From Oscillospiraceae bacterium (GTDB lineage Bacteria; Bacillota; Clostridia; Oscillospirales; Ruminococcaceae): a stretch of 64,000 bases of DNA. The translations under genes were made by a program, and so were the position numbers. Of this stretch, positions 17,536 through 26,386 are shown one piece after another (positions within the stretch are counted from its first letter, which is position 1; every line of letters starts with the position of its first letter). The DNA lies in assembly GCA_021199355.1 (NCBI GenBank), contig JAJQIF010000029.1:1-64000 (forward strand), in the 5' to 3' direction. Below the pieces are notes generated by a model that did not search any database, was not told the DNA's origin, and worked only from the letters and a program-made list of their open reading frames with translations.

Positions 17536-19126
17536 AGTTGTTTGCCCTCCATTCCGAATATTGCCTGTTTATCTCCTCTAAAAGCTCATCAATCCCCGCT
17601 TCCTCAAGCTCGGATTTCAGGGCGGCGAGGTCTGCTTCGAATGTAGAATAGCCCAGATACGAGTGATTTTGAACTGCAAGTTTGACTGCCTGATACAATT
17701 CTTCATATCCTCGAACGTCAAAGGCGAAGCCGACGGCTTCACCCTCATCGGCGGGTGTTGCTGTTTCCAGAATCTCTACAAAAAGTTCATTCATGTTTTC
17801 AGGCATATCGCCGTGGGAATCGGTTATCAGCGGATTGGCGAAGCGGTAATTTATCAGATACGGCGCATCTTCACTGTCACCAAATGAGAGAAGATTATTG
17901 AGGATGCTGTCGGTCTGACTGAGGAGAATAAAGTCAAAAGCCTCGTCTTTATGCTCCGAGCCGGAATAGATGCTCATGCCGCCGGAGGAGGATGAGGTGT
18001 AGGTAAAGCTTGTATTATCGGCAACGGTGGTGAAATCGGAATAGGTGTCGTCGCCGGTTTCAAACTGGGTCTGTTCGCCCGTGAAGGACTTTCCCAAGTT
18101 GAGGGAATAGGTGCTTGTCGATATGCCATAGCTTGCGAGATACATACCGCTGTAATTCTCCGCATCGTCAAAGATAAGTCCTCTGTTTTTGAGTTCATAC
18201 CAGAGCTCAAAGCTTTCAGAAAAACTGTCGCTGTCAGCGAGACTGACAATTCCGTCATCATAGGAAGTGCCTATTATTCCGGCAAAAACAAACTCTTTGT
18301 AAAGGCTCGAATAATTGACCTTGACTCCACGGCAGTTTTCTTCGGTCATAATGGTCTCTATGAGATCAAGCTGTTCAAACAGCGATTTATCGTAGTCCCA
18401 GTCGTACTTGTCGGCAAGCTCGGTGTTGATGAAATAGTAGTTTGTGGAAGTCCTTCTCACTCCGAGACTGAAGCCACCGAAGCTGTAGAGAGTGCCGTTC
18501 ACCTTGAAGGATTCCCAATATTCTTCAGGAAGCGAGTTGTAATACTCTGCCGCCTCCTCAGAACTTTCAAAGTAGCTTTCAAGCGGTTCATAGATTCCGT
18601 TCAAAGCATTGTAATAATAAGCTGTGATAATCGGCTCGTCGGAACTTGTAACCATAACCGTCAGAATGTCCGCTTGTCCGCCGGAATCTATATATTCCGT
18701 GAAGCAGTCGAGCATGGAGTCATAGTCTCCGTTATCGTACTTGACCGTTGCCGCGGTCATATTGAGAGGATAGTAGCAGAGGGCATATTCCTTGCCGATG
18801 GAGTCAAGATACTCGTTGATTTCATCTATAGGAATCTCAATTTCGAGACTGCTGTCAGCCGTCAGAGCAAATCCGACCCACACAAGAACTGTTTTATTGG
18901 GGTATTCGGCTTGGATTTCTTCGGCGGTTTTGTAAGAATAGAGGGTGAACGCAGAATAGAGGGCATCTTTGTCAATCTCACTTGTTTCGCCGGTGGTTTG
19001 CTCAGTTGTGGAAGCGGTTGCAGTAGCCGCCGTTGTGGTTTCGCTTTCCTGCAAGGTTTCACTCTCGCAACCGCAAAGGGAAGATGCAAGCGATGCGGCT
19101 AAGATAAGAGACAGTAATTTTTTCAT
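17528..19126 (-). CDS. Solute-binding-like lipoprotein (type B, second subgroup)
   Basis: 532 aa from ATG 19126, which overlaps the previous stop (ATGA). The frame extends upstream to 19144 but the Shine-Dalgarno fits the inner ATG. Lipobox SSLCGC, Thr/Ala-rich spacer, then a solute-binding-like domain (PNKTVLVWVGF, EEYWESFKVNGTLYSFGG, HKDEAFDFILLSQTDSILNN) and the shared tail EEAGIDELLEEINRQYSEW. It is closer to the first gene of the operon than to the 13.7-15.3 kb copy, so there are two B subgroups. Outer-surface location inferred from the lipobox. Confidence 0.8.
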   Translation of the reverse strand: MKKLLSLILAASLASSLCGCESETLQESETTTAATATASTTEQTTGETSEIDKDALYSAFTLYSYKTAEEIQAEYPNKTVLVWVGFALTADSSLEIEIPIDEINEYLDSIGKEYALCYYPLNMTAATVKYDNGDYDSMLDCFTEYIDSGGQADILTVMVTSSDEPIITAYYYNALNGIYEPLESYFESSEEAAEYYNSLPEEYWESFKVNGTLYSFGGFSLGVRRTSTNYYFINTELADKYDWDYDKSLFEQLDLIETIMTEENCRGVKVNYSSLYKEFVFAGIIGTSYDDGIVSLADSDSFSESFELWYELKNRGLIFDDAENYSGMYLASYGISTSTYSLNLGKSFTGEQTQFETGDDTYSDFTTVADNTSFTYTSSSSGGMSIYSGSEHKDEAFDFILLSQTDSILNNLLSFGDSEDAPYLINYRFANPLITDSHGDMPENMNELFVEILETATPADEGEAVGFAFDVRGYEELYQAVKLAVQNHSYLGYSTFEADLAALKSELEEAGIDELLEEINRQYSEWRANNYD

Positions 19127-20790
19127 GAATAACTCTCCCTCCATTCCGAATATTGCCTGTTTATCTCCTCTAAAAGCTCATTAATACCTGCTTCTTCAAG
19201 CTCGGATTTCAGGGCGGCAAGGTCTGCTTCGACTGATGAATAGCCTACATATGAGTGGTTCCAGGCGGCTCTTTCCACAGCCGCATTGAGTTCTTCATAG
19301 CCTCTGACATCAAACGCAAAGCCTATTGCTTCGCTCTCATCGGCGGGTGAAGCTGTTTCAAGAATTTCCTTGCAAAGCTCGTTCATATTCTGTGGCATAT
19401 CCCCCGAGCTGTCGGAGTATGGCAGGCTTATAAGTGGATTATAGAACCTGAACATGTTGAGCACCGGGCGAGCATCCGACACGACACCATCGACGATATT
19501 ATAGTCATCGCCCTCTATGCCGTAGGTCAGAAGATTGTTCAGGTATGAATCCGTCTGGCTGAGAAGTATAAAGTCAAATGCTTGAGACTTGTATACAGAA
19601 CCTGCATAAATTCCGATTCCGCCCAAAGCCTGAGTATAGTGATAGTCTGACATTGGCACAACTGTGTAATCAGCGGTGTTGTCTTTTGAATCGACTATCT
19701 TCTGAATATGAGACCTTATTTCAAACCTCAGCGGATTAATATAAATGAAGCAGTTGTCAAGCCCAACGATGTCGTAATTCTCGAGAACGCCTGCGTTTTT
19801 CAGCTCGTACATCATTTCGAGATACTCTCCTAATTTGTCACTGTCTGCAAGGCTTACCGCAACTCTGTTTTCACTGTCGAAGGAAATACCGTCCATGTAA
19901 ATGAAATGATCAATAAGATATGCCGAAGAATAGCCGGCTGAAACTCCAGCACAGCCCTCGGTCTGCATTACCTCAGCCACAATATCAAGCTGTTCGGTTA
20001 TAGTCTTGTCAAAATCCCAACCGTATTTTTCGGCAAGCTCGGTATTGATATAGTAGTAGCAATCTGCTCTTACGCCGACTTCATATCCACCAAAGTTATA
20101 GAGATTGCCATTCACACGAAACGAATCCCAGTATTCTTTAGGCAGGGAGTTATAATATTCCATAGCCTCCTCTGAGCTTTCAAAATAGCTGTCAAGGGGT
20201 TCATAGATTCCATCGTAGATATTGCTGTAATAAGCATGGATGAGTCCGTTTCCAACAGTTAGTGAACAGCGGGTAAGTATATCAACCTGTTCGCTCGATT
20301 CAAGTTGTTCTATATACGCATCCCTTGCATCGTCATAGTAGAGCGTGGCATTATAAAAGTCAACCGGCGAAAAGCAGATGACGTAATCCTTGCCGAGAGA
20401 AACAAGATAATCGTTGATGGTGTCGATGGGTATGAGCCTTGTATCTTCTGAGGGATAATCATAACCCTGCCAGACCAGGACTGTCTTGTCGGGATACTTC
20501 GCCTGAATTTCGTCTGCCGACTCATAATAATTAGGATAGTATTTATGTCTGTAGATGGTTTTGCCGTTTCCGTTCACATAGGTTTCCTCTACTATCAATA
20601 AGCCGTTTTCCTCTGTCCACGAAGTGACGTAATATTCTTCTTCGCTTTCGGGAACAGTAGTGACGGCAGAAGTCGTAGCCGCCGTTGTGGTCTCGCTTTC
20701 CTGTGGGAGGTCTTCGGACGAGCTTCCGCAGGAAGTGAAAACCGTCAGGCAGAGTGTGATTGTGAGAATTATGGATAGTAATCTTTTCAT
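19123..20790 (-). CDS. Solute-binding-like lipoprotein (type B), first gene of the operon
   Basis: 555 aa, ATG 20790 after AAAGGCGG. Signal peptide with lipobox FTSC near residue 20, Thr-rich spacer, a short EYYVTSW module also found in the other B subgroup, and then the solute-binding-like domain (YPDKTVLVWQGYDYPSEDT, KEYWDSFRVNGNLYNFGGY, YKSQAFDFILLSQTDSYLNN). Tail: EEAGINELLEEINRQYSEW. The 112 bp before it contain the recombinase terminator and no convincing sigma-A promoter. Transcription may therefore start from a regulated or weak promoter (a TTGCAC lies at plus 20848-20853) or by read-through. Confidence 0.8.
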   Translation of the reverse strand: MKRLLSIILTITLCLTVFTSCGSSSEDLPQESETTTAATTSAVTTVPESEEEYYVTSWTEENGLLIVEETYVNGNGKTIYRHKYYPNYYESADEIQAKYPDKTVLVWQGYDYPSEDTRLIPIDTINDYLVSLGKDYVICFSPVDFYNATLYYDDARDAYIEQLESSEQVDILTRCSLTVGNGLIHAYYSNIYDGIYEPLDSYFESSEEAMEYYNSLPKEYWDSFRVNGNLYNFGGYEVGVRADCYYYINTELAEKYGWDFDKTITEQLDIVAEVMQTEGCAGVSAGYSSAYLIDHFIYMDGISFDSENRVAVSLADSDKLGEYLEMMYELKNAGVLENYDIVGLDNCFIYINPLRFEIRSHIQKIVDSKDNTADYTVVPMSDYHYTQALGGIGIYAGSVYKSQAFDFILLSQTDSYLNNLLTYGIEGDDYNIVDGVVSDARPVLNMFRFYNPLISLPYSDSSGDMPQNMNELCKEILETASPADESEAIGFAFDVRGYEELNAAVERAAWNHSYVGYSSVEADLAALKSELEEAGINELLEEINRQYSEWRESYS

Positions 20791-20850
20791 GGTGAGCCGC
20801 CTTTCTTTGTGCTTTCATAATAACAGACACCGATTTCGGGCGATTGGGTG

Positions 20851-20889
20851 CAAAATCGGTGGGGAGAAGCGAAAATTGTCTCCCCACCG
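20851..20889 (-). terminator. Terminator after the recombinase genes
   Basis: CGGTGGGGAGA (20857-20867) pairs perfectly with TCTCCCCACCG (20879-20889). On the minus strand the stem is followed by ATTTTG. It separates the recombinase operon from the lipoprotein operon. Confidence 0.8.
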
Positions 20890-20902
20890 ACTTTAGCGGC
20901 TT

Positions 20903-22486
20903 TCATTCAGCCGATATCTCCGTCAGCTCCTCCCCTTTCCACTCGATATCGACCTGCCATTTGTCGTAGATTATGACCTTCTCAACGAAAGTTTCCGCCA
21001 TTTTGCAGGTGAGTCGGGTTTCATTCCCGAAGAGCCTGACGTTTTCCATCAGGGCGTCGAGCTCGGGCTTACGGCGGTTGCGAAGGGCTCGGGTGTGGGA
21101 TTCTCTTTCGTGAACGGCGGCGAGTGCCGACCTGATCGAGTCCGACTCTCCGGACAACTTCCTCTTCTCCAATGCAAGACCTTCGCAGGAGATTTCGCCC
21201 GAAGCGTAGGACTCATAGAGTGCGAGCTTCTGCGATTCGATATTGTCAAGCTCAGCTTGGAGCTCCGCGGCTTCCTCTCCGAGAAGCTCAAGGCACTCAA
21301 CGCGATTTCGCTCGGCTTCTTCGGCTTTGCCGCAGGCGACCTCAAGAAGCTTCATCCACTGCTTCAGGCGGCGAAAAACCAGCTCGTTAAGGAGCTCCTC
21401 GGAAAATCGGTCGTCCGGACAGCCGGAGCTCAAGCCGGTTTGCCCGGAATGGGAGCACCGGAAGAAGCACTCGTCATAGACGTTTTCTTTATACGCCATC
21501 GCATAGCCGCAGTTGCCGCAGAAAACCTTGGATTTGAGCTGATAGCGGCGGCTTTCGGGCGACTTCTTTCTTCTCCCCGTGAAGATTTTCTGAGCCTCGG
21601 CGAAGGTCCCGGCGCTGACAATCGCAGGGTGATTATCGGGGATTTTCTTTGGACTGTCGATGGCGACGCTCTTCTTTGAGCCGGCAACCACGCACCTTCT
21701 CTTCTGCAGGATATAGGTGCCGGTGTAGACCTCGTTTTTGAGGATCTGCATCACCTTTGTGCCCGTCCAGGCGGCAAAGTCGCTTTTTTCGGAGGAGCAC
21801 ACCTTGCCCTTTATGAGGTGTTCACGGTTATAGGTTGCAACCGTCGGGACGTTTTCGCGGTTCAGAATCTTCGCAATCTCGCCCGTCGTCCGGCCTTCGC
21901 AGGCAAGCGTGAAGATATGCCGAACCGTCGCCGCGGCTTCCTCATCAATAAGAACCTTCCCGGGGTGCTCCCCGTCCTTAAGATAACCGAACGGCACGCC
22001 GAAGAAGAACTCGCCGTTTTCGCGCTTGACATCGAAGGTCGAAACGACCTTGCGGGACAAATCCCGTGAATAATAGGAATTGACGATGTTCTTCATCGCG
22101 AAGTCGATTCCGCAGTCGTCTTGCCGACCGCTGTCGTAATTGTCCGAAACGGAGATGAATCGCGTCCCGAGGAATGGGAAAAGCTTCTCGATATAGTCGG
22201 CGCACTCGACATAGTTCCGCCCGAAGCGGGAGAAGTCTTTGACGATAACCGTGGTCACTACCCGTTTTTTGATTAGCCCGAGCATCCGCTGAAATGCAGG
22301 TCTTTCGAAGTTGGTGCCTGAGTAGCCGTCGTCGATGAACTCCTCGACGTCCTCGTTCCTGAGGTCGGGCATCTCGGAAAGATAGTCGGACAGAAACTTG
22401 CGCTGATTCTCAACGCTGTTGCTGAGCTGTTTTCGTTCGTCCAGATCATCGTCGAGGCGGGAAAGTCGGATATAAAATGCAATCAT
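20903..22486 (-). CDS. Large serine recombinase
   Basis: 527 aa. Resolvase-type catalytic domain at 1-140 with nucleophile Ser9 (YIRLSRLDD) and the Arg motif KDFSRFGRN. Then a recombinase domain (GEIAKILNRENVPT, LKNEVYTGT), a zinc ribbon (CGNCGYAM near residue 325, paired with a later Cys pair), a coiled coil of about 65 residues, and a C-terminal strand domain. The length and order are those of integrases/excisionases of mobile elements. Its start overlaps the upstream recombinase stop by 4 bp. Last gene of a four-gene recombinase operon. Confidence 0.92.
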   Translation of the reverse strand: MIAFYIRLSRLDDDLDERKQLSNSVENQRKFLSDYLSEMPDLRNEDVEEFIDDGYSGTNFERPAFQRMLGLIKKRVVTTVIVKDFSRFGRNYVECADYIEKLFPFLGTRFISVSDNYDSGRQDDCGIDFAMKNIVNSYYSRDLSRKVVSTFDVKRENGEFFFGVPFGYLKDGEHPGKVLIDEEAAATVRHIFTLACEGRTTGEIAKILNRENVPTVATYNREHLIKGKVCSSEKSDFAAWTGTKVMQILKNEVYTGTYILQKRRCVVAGSKKSVAIDSPKKIPDNHPAIVSAGTFAEAQKIFTGRRKKSPESRRYQLKSKVFCGNCGYAMAYKENVYDECFFRCSHSGQTGLSSGCPDDRFSEELLNELVFRRLKQWMKLLEVACGKAEEAERNRVECLELLGEEAAELQAELDNIESQKLALYESYASGEISCEGLALEKRKLSGESDSIRSALAAVHERESHTRALRNRRKPELDALMENVRLFGNETRLTCKMAETFVEKVIIYDKWQVDIEWKGEELTEISAE

Positions 22487-23910
22487 TGCTTTTCCTCCCT
22501 GAACTTAATCGAAAAAGTTCCGTCGACACTGTAGCTGAGCTTTTCGACAAATTCCGACAAAAGCTCCTTCGTCAAGCCCTTCCTGAGGAGCCTTTCAATC
22601 GCATCTGTCTCATCAGTTTCGAGAATTTCGACACTTGAGGTGTCACTCAAGTGAATAATCCCGACCGTTTCGGCGGGGATTTTCTCAACCGGAATGCCAC
22701 CTTCGGAAAGATGCCTTCTCAGTTCGTCCAGAACGTACTTATAAACCCTCTGCTCGGGGACGCTCGAAACCTTGACGGCGCATGGCGGAGCGGCAGGGTC
22801 TGTCTTACGATAGTCATTGTAGCCGCCGCAACGGTAGCGGAAATTGCGGATTGCCGGGGTGTTGCCTGCTCTGTCATACTGCATCGCGCGACCGCAGTTT
22901 CCGCAGAAGAAGATGCCGCCGAGGACATTAGGGAACCTTTCCGAGCGGATTGCGCCCTTTCGGAGGGCTTCAGCCTTCTGCCTGCTCCTCTCCTTCATTT
23001 CCCGGGAAATCTCCTCGAAAACATCCGCATCAACAAGCGGCTCGTGGGTGTTCGGGATGACGGCATAGTCGCCCTTGCCGGTTGTGTTGTAGACGGTTGC
23101 GCCGGTGAAGGTGCGGTTTTCGAGGAGCTTCTGGACGCTGATGTGGTCCCACTTGTCGGAGCATTTTACGTTCAGGTACTTGCCCCGGGATTTGCGGTAT
23201 TCAAGCGGCGTCGGCGCACCGATTTCATTAAGACGGTCGGCGATTGCCGTCAGACCGAAGCCTTCGGCTTTCAGCCTGAATATAAGCCTCACATAATCCG
23301 AGGTGTTCGGGTCGGGAAGAAGGTGATAGTTGCATCCGGGGTCAACCATATAGCCGTATGGCACCGACCAGAACGGGCGCTCTCCTGCTTTTTCCTTCGC
23401 TCTGAAAACAGCAAGAATCTTACGCTGTGTTTCCCGGGCGTACATTTCGTTAATCATGTTCTTAAGCGGCAGAATAAGGCTGTCCGGGTCGTCCTCGTTC
23501 AGGCTGTCAAAGCCGTCGTTCACAGAAATAAAGCGAATGCCGAGCTCGGGGAAAATCGTCTCGAGGTAATAGCCCGCCTCGATGTGGTTTCTTCCGAACC
23601 TCGACAGGTCCTTGACAAGAACACAGTTGATTCTGCCGTCACGAATGTCCTCCATCATCCGCCTGAACTGGGCACGGTCGAAGCTCAGACCGCTCCTGCC
23701 GTTGTCTGAATAAACATCCGTAAGACTCAGGTCCGTGTGAACCGATATGTACGATTCGAGATACTTTATTTGGTTCGTGATTGAACGGTCGTCCTCGAAG
23801 CCATTGTTTTCGTCCGAAAGTCGGGCATAGATTGCCGTGTTCCAGATGCGCTTCTTCTTCCGCTCAAGATATTTCTCGGTCGATTTTGGGATTCTGTTTC
23901 GTCTGCTCAT
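22483..23910 (-). CDS. Large serine recombinase (short C-terminal form)
   Basis: 475 aa. A basic leader of about 22 residues precedes the catalytic domain (Ser32 in YARLSDENN; KDLSRFGRN). Recombinase domain (ADRLNEIGAPTP, LENRTFTGA) and zinc ribbon (CGNCGRAM with a later CGG...C group) are present, but the usual long coiled coil is reduced. Coiled coils govern synapsis direction in large serine integrases, so this protein may depend on the other two. ATGA overlaps on both sides. Confidence 0.9.
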   Translation of the reverse strand: MSRRNRIPKSTEKYLERKKKRIWNTAIYARLSDENNGFEDDRSITNQIKYLESYISVHTDLSLTDVYSDNGRSGLSFDRAQFRRMMEDIRDGRINCVLVKDLSRFGRNHIEAGYYLETIFPELGIRFISVNDGFDSLNEDDPDSLILPLKNMINEMYARETQRKILAVFRAKEKAGERPFWSVPYGYMVDPGCNYHLLPDPNTSDYVRLIFRLKAEGFGLTAIADRLNEIGAPTPLEYRKSRGKYLNVKCSDKWDHISVQKLLENRTFTGATVYNTTGKGDYAVIPNTHEPLVDADVFEEISREMKERSRQKAEALRKGAIRSERFPNVLGGIFFCGNCGRAMQYDRAGNTPAIRNFRYRCGGYNDYRKTDPAAPPCAVKVSSVPEQRVYKYVLDELRRHLSEGGIPVEKIPAETVGIIHLSDTSSVEILETDETDAIERLLRKGLTKELLSEFVEKLSYSVDGTFSIKFREEKQ

Positions 23911-24407
23911 CTGCCCGCCTTCTTTCCGTATAAAGTACTTCTGTATTCGCAGGTTCTCTGTCTGAGATAAGCATCCACGTCGCCGCTTTTGATGTCGAAA
24001 TCCGCCTCAACGTCGATAAAGCCTATTTCGCAGGGGATGAAATACTCACGAATCAGGGTTGCGAGCCCGGAAATGCTCGGGGCGACGGTGCGTGCGGCAT
24101 AGATTACAATAGTTTCTATCGCTGAGGCTTCGGTGTCCCGAAGAAGCCTTTGCCATGCGTCATTGCCGGTGGCGCTCAGGGGAGTGCGCCTGCCGTTGTG
24201 CTCGGGGACTCTGACAACTCTGACATCGTTGTCGCGATAAATCCGCATGAGCTTCAGCTCTTCCCGTCTCTTGAGATATTTCATACATTCCGCAAGAGCC
24301 CGCTCGGTGTCAATCGCTTCGCCATAGGCGGCGGGAGCAAGATAGATTGCGGCTCTATCAAGATAGATTGCGGCTCTATATTGCGGCTTCAAGCCCAGAT
24401 TCTTCAT
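23907..24407 (-). CDS. Catalytically dead resolvase-like protein
   Basis: 166 aa from ATG 24407, chosen because GGAGG lies about 12 nt upstream and the sequence is resolvase-like from there on. It aligns with the N-terminal domain of the neighbouring recombinases (YRAAIYL, EIGFIDVEADFD opposite VRLVAINDGFD). The catalytic Ser is gone (YLAPAAYGEA replaces YLRLSQEDG), the SRFGRN Arg motif is replaced by AARTVAPS, and there is no DNA-binding recombinase domain. It overlaps the upstream recombinase by 32 bp and the next by 4 bp. It may be an accessory or regulatory subunit of the recombinases. A 21-bp tandem repeat lengthens its N-terminus. Confidence 0.65.
   Translation of the reverse strand: MKNLGLKPQYRAAIYLDRAAIYLAPAAYGEAIDTERALAECMKYLKRREELKLMRIYRDNDVRVVRVPEHNGRRTPLSATGNDAWQRLLRDTEASAIETIVIYAARTVAPSISGLATLIREYFIPCEIGFIDVEADFDIKSGDVDAYLRQRTCEYRSTLYGKKAGR
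24338..24379. repeat. Perfect 21-bp tandem duplication inside two overlapping genes
   Basis: CAAGATAGATTGCGGCTCTAT occurs twice in a row (24338-24358, 24359-24379). In the dead resolvase it duplicates a heptapeptide (RAAIYLD/RAAIYLA). The distal end of the second copy also overlaps the last codons of the upstream recombinase. Being a multiple of three, it keeps the frame. Confidence 0.9.
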
Positions 24408-26016
24408 ACTTCGCCGCCTCCTTTCTTGCCTTGATTGCGCTGTCGTGGCGGAACCTGATGTCCATATGCCCGCCTCTATTGACATAGACCTTGTCGACAA
24501 GCTCACACATGACTTTTCTTTGGAGCGTGTCAATATCCCTGTACTTTTTGAAGCTCTCGAGCCAGCTTGCATCGGCGATTCCGGAAACAAGGCGGCTCCG
24601 CTTCTCGGAAACGACTCTACTGTCCTGCTTTGCCTGCTCGATTTTATCCGTATAGAGCTTTGAATAGTCCATATACTCGCTTCGGGTGAAAATTCCTGCG
24701 GAGTAGTCGCCGAAGAGGCGGTTTTTGAGCCGCCCGCACCTCTCCATCTCCTCCTCAAGTGACAAGAGCTCCCTGTCAAGGCTTTTCACCTCCTCTGAGT
24801 CCTCGGGCGAGAAGTCGAGATGCTCGATATCGGAAGCCGAAAGCGCCATCTGGCGGATTTCATGCAAGAGCCCGGCGGTTGCCTTCTTCTCGCTGATTCG
24901 GACAGAGCCTCTTCCCGCCCTTTCGCAATCCTTGCAGTTATAGTAGCGATAGATTTTGTCGCCGCGATAGGTGGATTTGATGGTCATCTGCCTTGAGCAT
25001 ACGTCGCAGAATAAAAAGCCGGAGAGCGTTGCCGCACACTCTCCGCCGGTCGTCTTGATTTCTCTTTGCATTATCTCCTGCACCTGCTCGAACAGGTTCG
25101 GCTCGACTATTGCCTCGTGGGTTCCCGCGACTCTCGTCCACTCGTCCTTCGGGAGAAGCATCCTCTCGTCCGAGCGGTAACTGAGCTTCCGGTACTTCCC
25201 TTGCACCAGCGTGCCGGTGTAGCACTCGTTGTGAAGGATGTTATAGACGCTTCCCGCGCCCCAGAGTGCCTTGGGGTTCCGCTTGAAGTTGCCGCTGACG
25301 TGCACGCCTCGCTCCGTCTGATATTCATAAGGCGAAAGTATGCCGCTTTCGTTGAGACGGTCGGCAATGGTGCGGTTGCCATAGCCCTCAAGCTTCCAGT
25401 CGAAAATCTGCCGAACCGTCGGGGCGGCACTCTCATCCACAATCAGCCTTGAGCGGTCTTGGGGGTTCTTCTTGTAACCATACGGGACAAACGACATCAC
25501 GCACTCACCCCGCTTTCGCATTGCTGAAAGCTGTGTCGTGATTTTCCGGGAAATCTCGCGGCAGTAATAGTCGTTGATAAGGTTCTTCATCGGAACCGTC
25601 AGAAGGTCCGCACTGCGCTTTTCTTCCGCCGTATCGAAGCCGTCATTGATTGCGACAAGCCGCACTCCCATTGCCGGAAAGGTCATCTCGAGGTACCTTC
25701 CCACTTCGATATAGTTCCTTCCGAAGCGGGATAGGTCCTTCACAATAATGCAGTTGACAAGCCCGCTCTCCAGGTCCCGATAAAGCCGCTTCCAAGACGG
25801 TCGGTCGAAGTTGGAGCCCGAGTAGCCGTCATCAGCATACTCGCCGACGTACTTAAACTCGCTCCTGTCACGGATGTAGTCCTCAAGCAGCTTCCGCTGA
25901 TTTGCGATGGAATCGCTCTCGCGTTTGTCGCCGTCCTCCTGCGACAGCCGGAGATACAGAGCCGTCCGATAAACGACCTTGGGGCTTTCATTGCCGTAGT
26001 TAAATTTTTGTGCCAT
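24376..26016 (-). CDS. Large serine recombinase, first gene of the recombinase operon
   Basis: 546 aa from ATG 26016 (GAGAGGAG eight bases upstream; the open frame extends to 26040). Catalytic Ser25 (YLRLSQEDG), Arg motif KDLSRFGRN, recombinase domain (ADRLNESGILSPYEY, LHNECYTGT), zinc ribbon (CDVCSRQM with CKDCERAG), long coiled coil (about 410-490) and a C-terminal beta domain. Full-length member of the family. It has its own strong promoter at 26071-26099. The last 32 bp overlap the dead-resolvase gene. Confidence 0.92.
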   Translation of the reverse strand: MAQKFNYGNESPKVVYRTALYLRLSQEDGDKRESDSIANQRKLLEDYIRDRSEFKYVGEYADDGYSGSNFDRPSWKRLYRDLESGLVNCIIVKDLSRFGRNYIEVGRYLEMTFPAMGVRLVAINDGFDTAEEKRSADLLTVPMKNLINDYYCREISRKITTQLSAMRKRGECVMSFVPYGYKKNPQDRSRLIVDESAAPTVRQIFDWKLEGYGNRTIADRLNESGILSPYEYQTERGVHVSGNFKRNPKALWGAGSVYNILHNECYTGTLVQGKYRKLSYRSDERMLLPKDEWTRVAGTHEAIVEPNLFEQVQEIMQREIKTTGGECAATLSGFLFCDVCSRQMTIKSTYRGDKIYRYYNCKDCERAGRGSVRISEKKATAGLLHEIRQMALSASDIEHLDFSPEDSEEVKSLDRELLSLEEEMERCGRLKNRLFGDYSAGIFTRSEYMDYSKLYTDKIEQAKQDSRVVSEKRSRLVSGIADASWLESFKKYRDIDTLQRKVMCELVDKVYVNRGGHMDIRFRHDSAIKARKEAAKYEESGLEAAI

Positions 26017-26070
26017 TTTAATACTCCTCTCAGATAACAAGCTAATAATGTTCGCTTGCTTAATGCTTGG

Positions 26071-26099
26071 ATTTTAGCATAGGTGAGAGAGGTTTGCAA
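26071..26099 (-). promoter_or_regulatory. Promoter of the recombinase operon
   Basis: Minus strand TTGCAA (plus 26094-26099), 17 bp, TAAAAT (plus 26071-26076), with TGC before the -10. The -35 box lies within a 13-bp sequence that is repeated at 27169-27181. Confidence 0.75.
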
Positions 26100-26103
26100 C
26101 TTT
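26091..26103. repeat. 13-bp direct repeat, copy 1
   Basis: GGTTTGCAACTTT, identical to 27169-27181. The two copies bracket the DUF3791/DUF3990 cassette. Confidence 0.6.
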
Positions 26104-26117
26104 TGGTTTTTTGGGCG

Positions 26118-26159
26118 AAAAAAAGCCCGGCGGTGATTTGTAAAAAAACACCTGCCGGG
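26118..26159 (-). terminator. Terminator of the DUF3791/DUF3990 cassette
   Basis: CCCGGCGGTG (26126-26135) pairs with CACCTGCCGGG (26149-26159), one bulge. On the minus strand it is followed by CTTTTTTT. Confidence 0.85.
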
Positions 26160-26172
26160 GATATTTTATATA

Positions 26173-26382
26173 TTACTGTTTCTTGGATTTTTCCTGACAG
26201 AACAGTCCGAAGATAAACAACGCCGACTGTCCGTATAAGCCCGTATCGGAATCGGACAAGGATTCCGCCGTTCCGGAAGTATAGAACTCATCCATCGCCT
26301 CTTCTTCCGATATATGATACTTTTCCGAAATCATCCGGACAACCTCCGGTATGAGTGTTGCCCTTATTGTAGCATGTGCCAT
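26173..26382 (-). CDS. DUF3791 family small protein
   Basis: 69 aa from ATG 26382, preceded by GGAGG; the reading frame is open further up but those codons overlap the DUF3990 gene. Pattern RMISEKYHISEEEAMDEFYTSG followed by TGLYGQSALFIFGLF matches the DUF3791 family. These small helical proteins are usually encoded next to DUF3990 genes. It begins 4 bp after the DUF3990 stop. Inferred to be an antitoxin or partner; no biochemical role is shown by the sequence. Confidence 0.75.
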   Translation of the reverse strand: MAHATIRATLIPEVVRMISEKYHISEEEAMDEFYTSGTAESLSDSDTGLYGQSALFIFGLFCQEKSKKQ

Positions 26383-26386
26383 AGTT

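Noticed and set aside
22651-23709. 352-codon open frame antisense to a serine recombinase
   Set aside because: No ribosome site and no domain pattern. The recombinase on the other strand has full family motifs, so this is a codon-bias shadow.
24408-24779. Upstream extension of the dead resolvase to 290 aa
   Set aside because: The extra residues lie wholly inside the recombinase gene in another frame, and the ribosome site fits the ATG at 24407.
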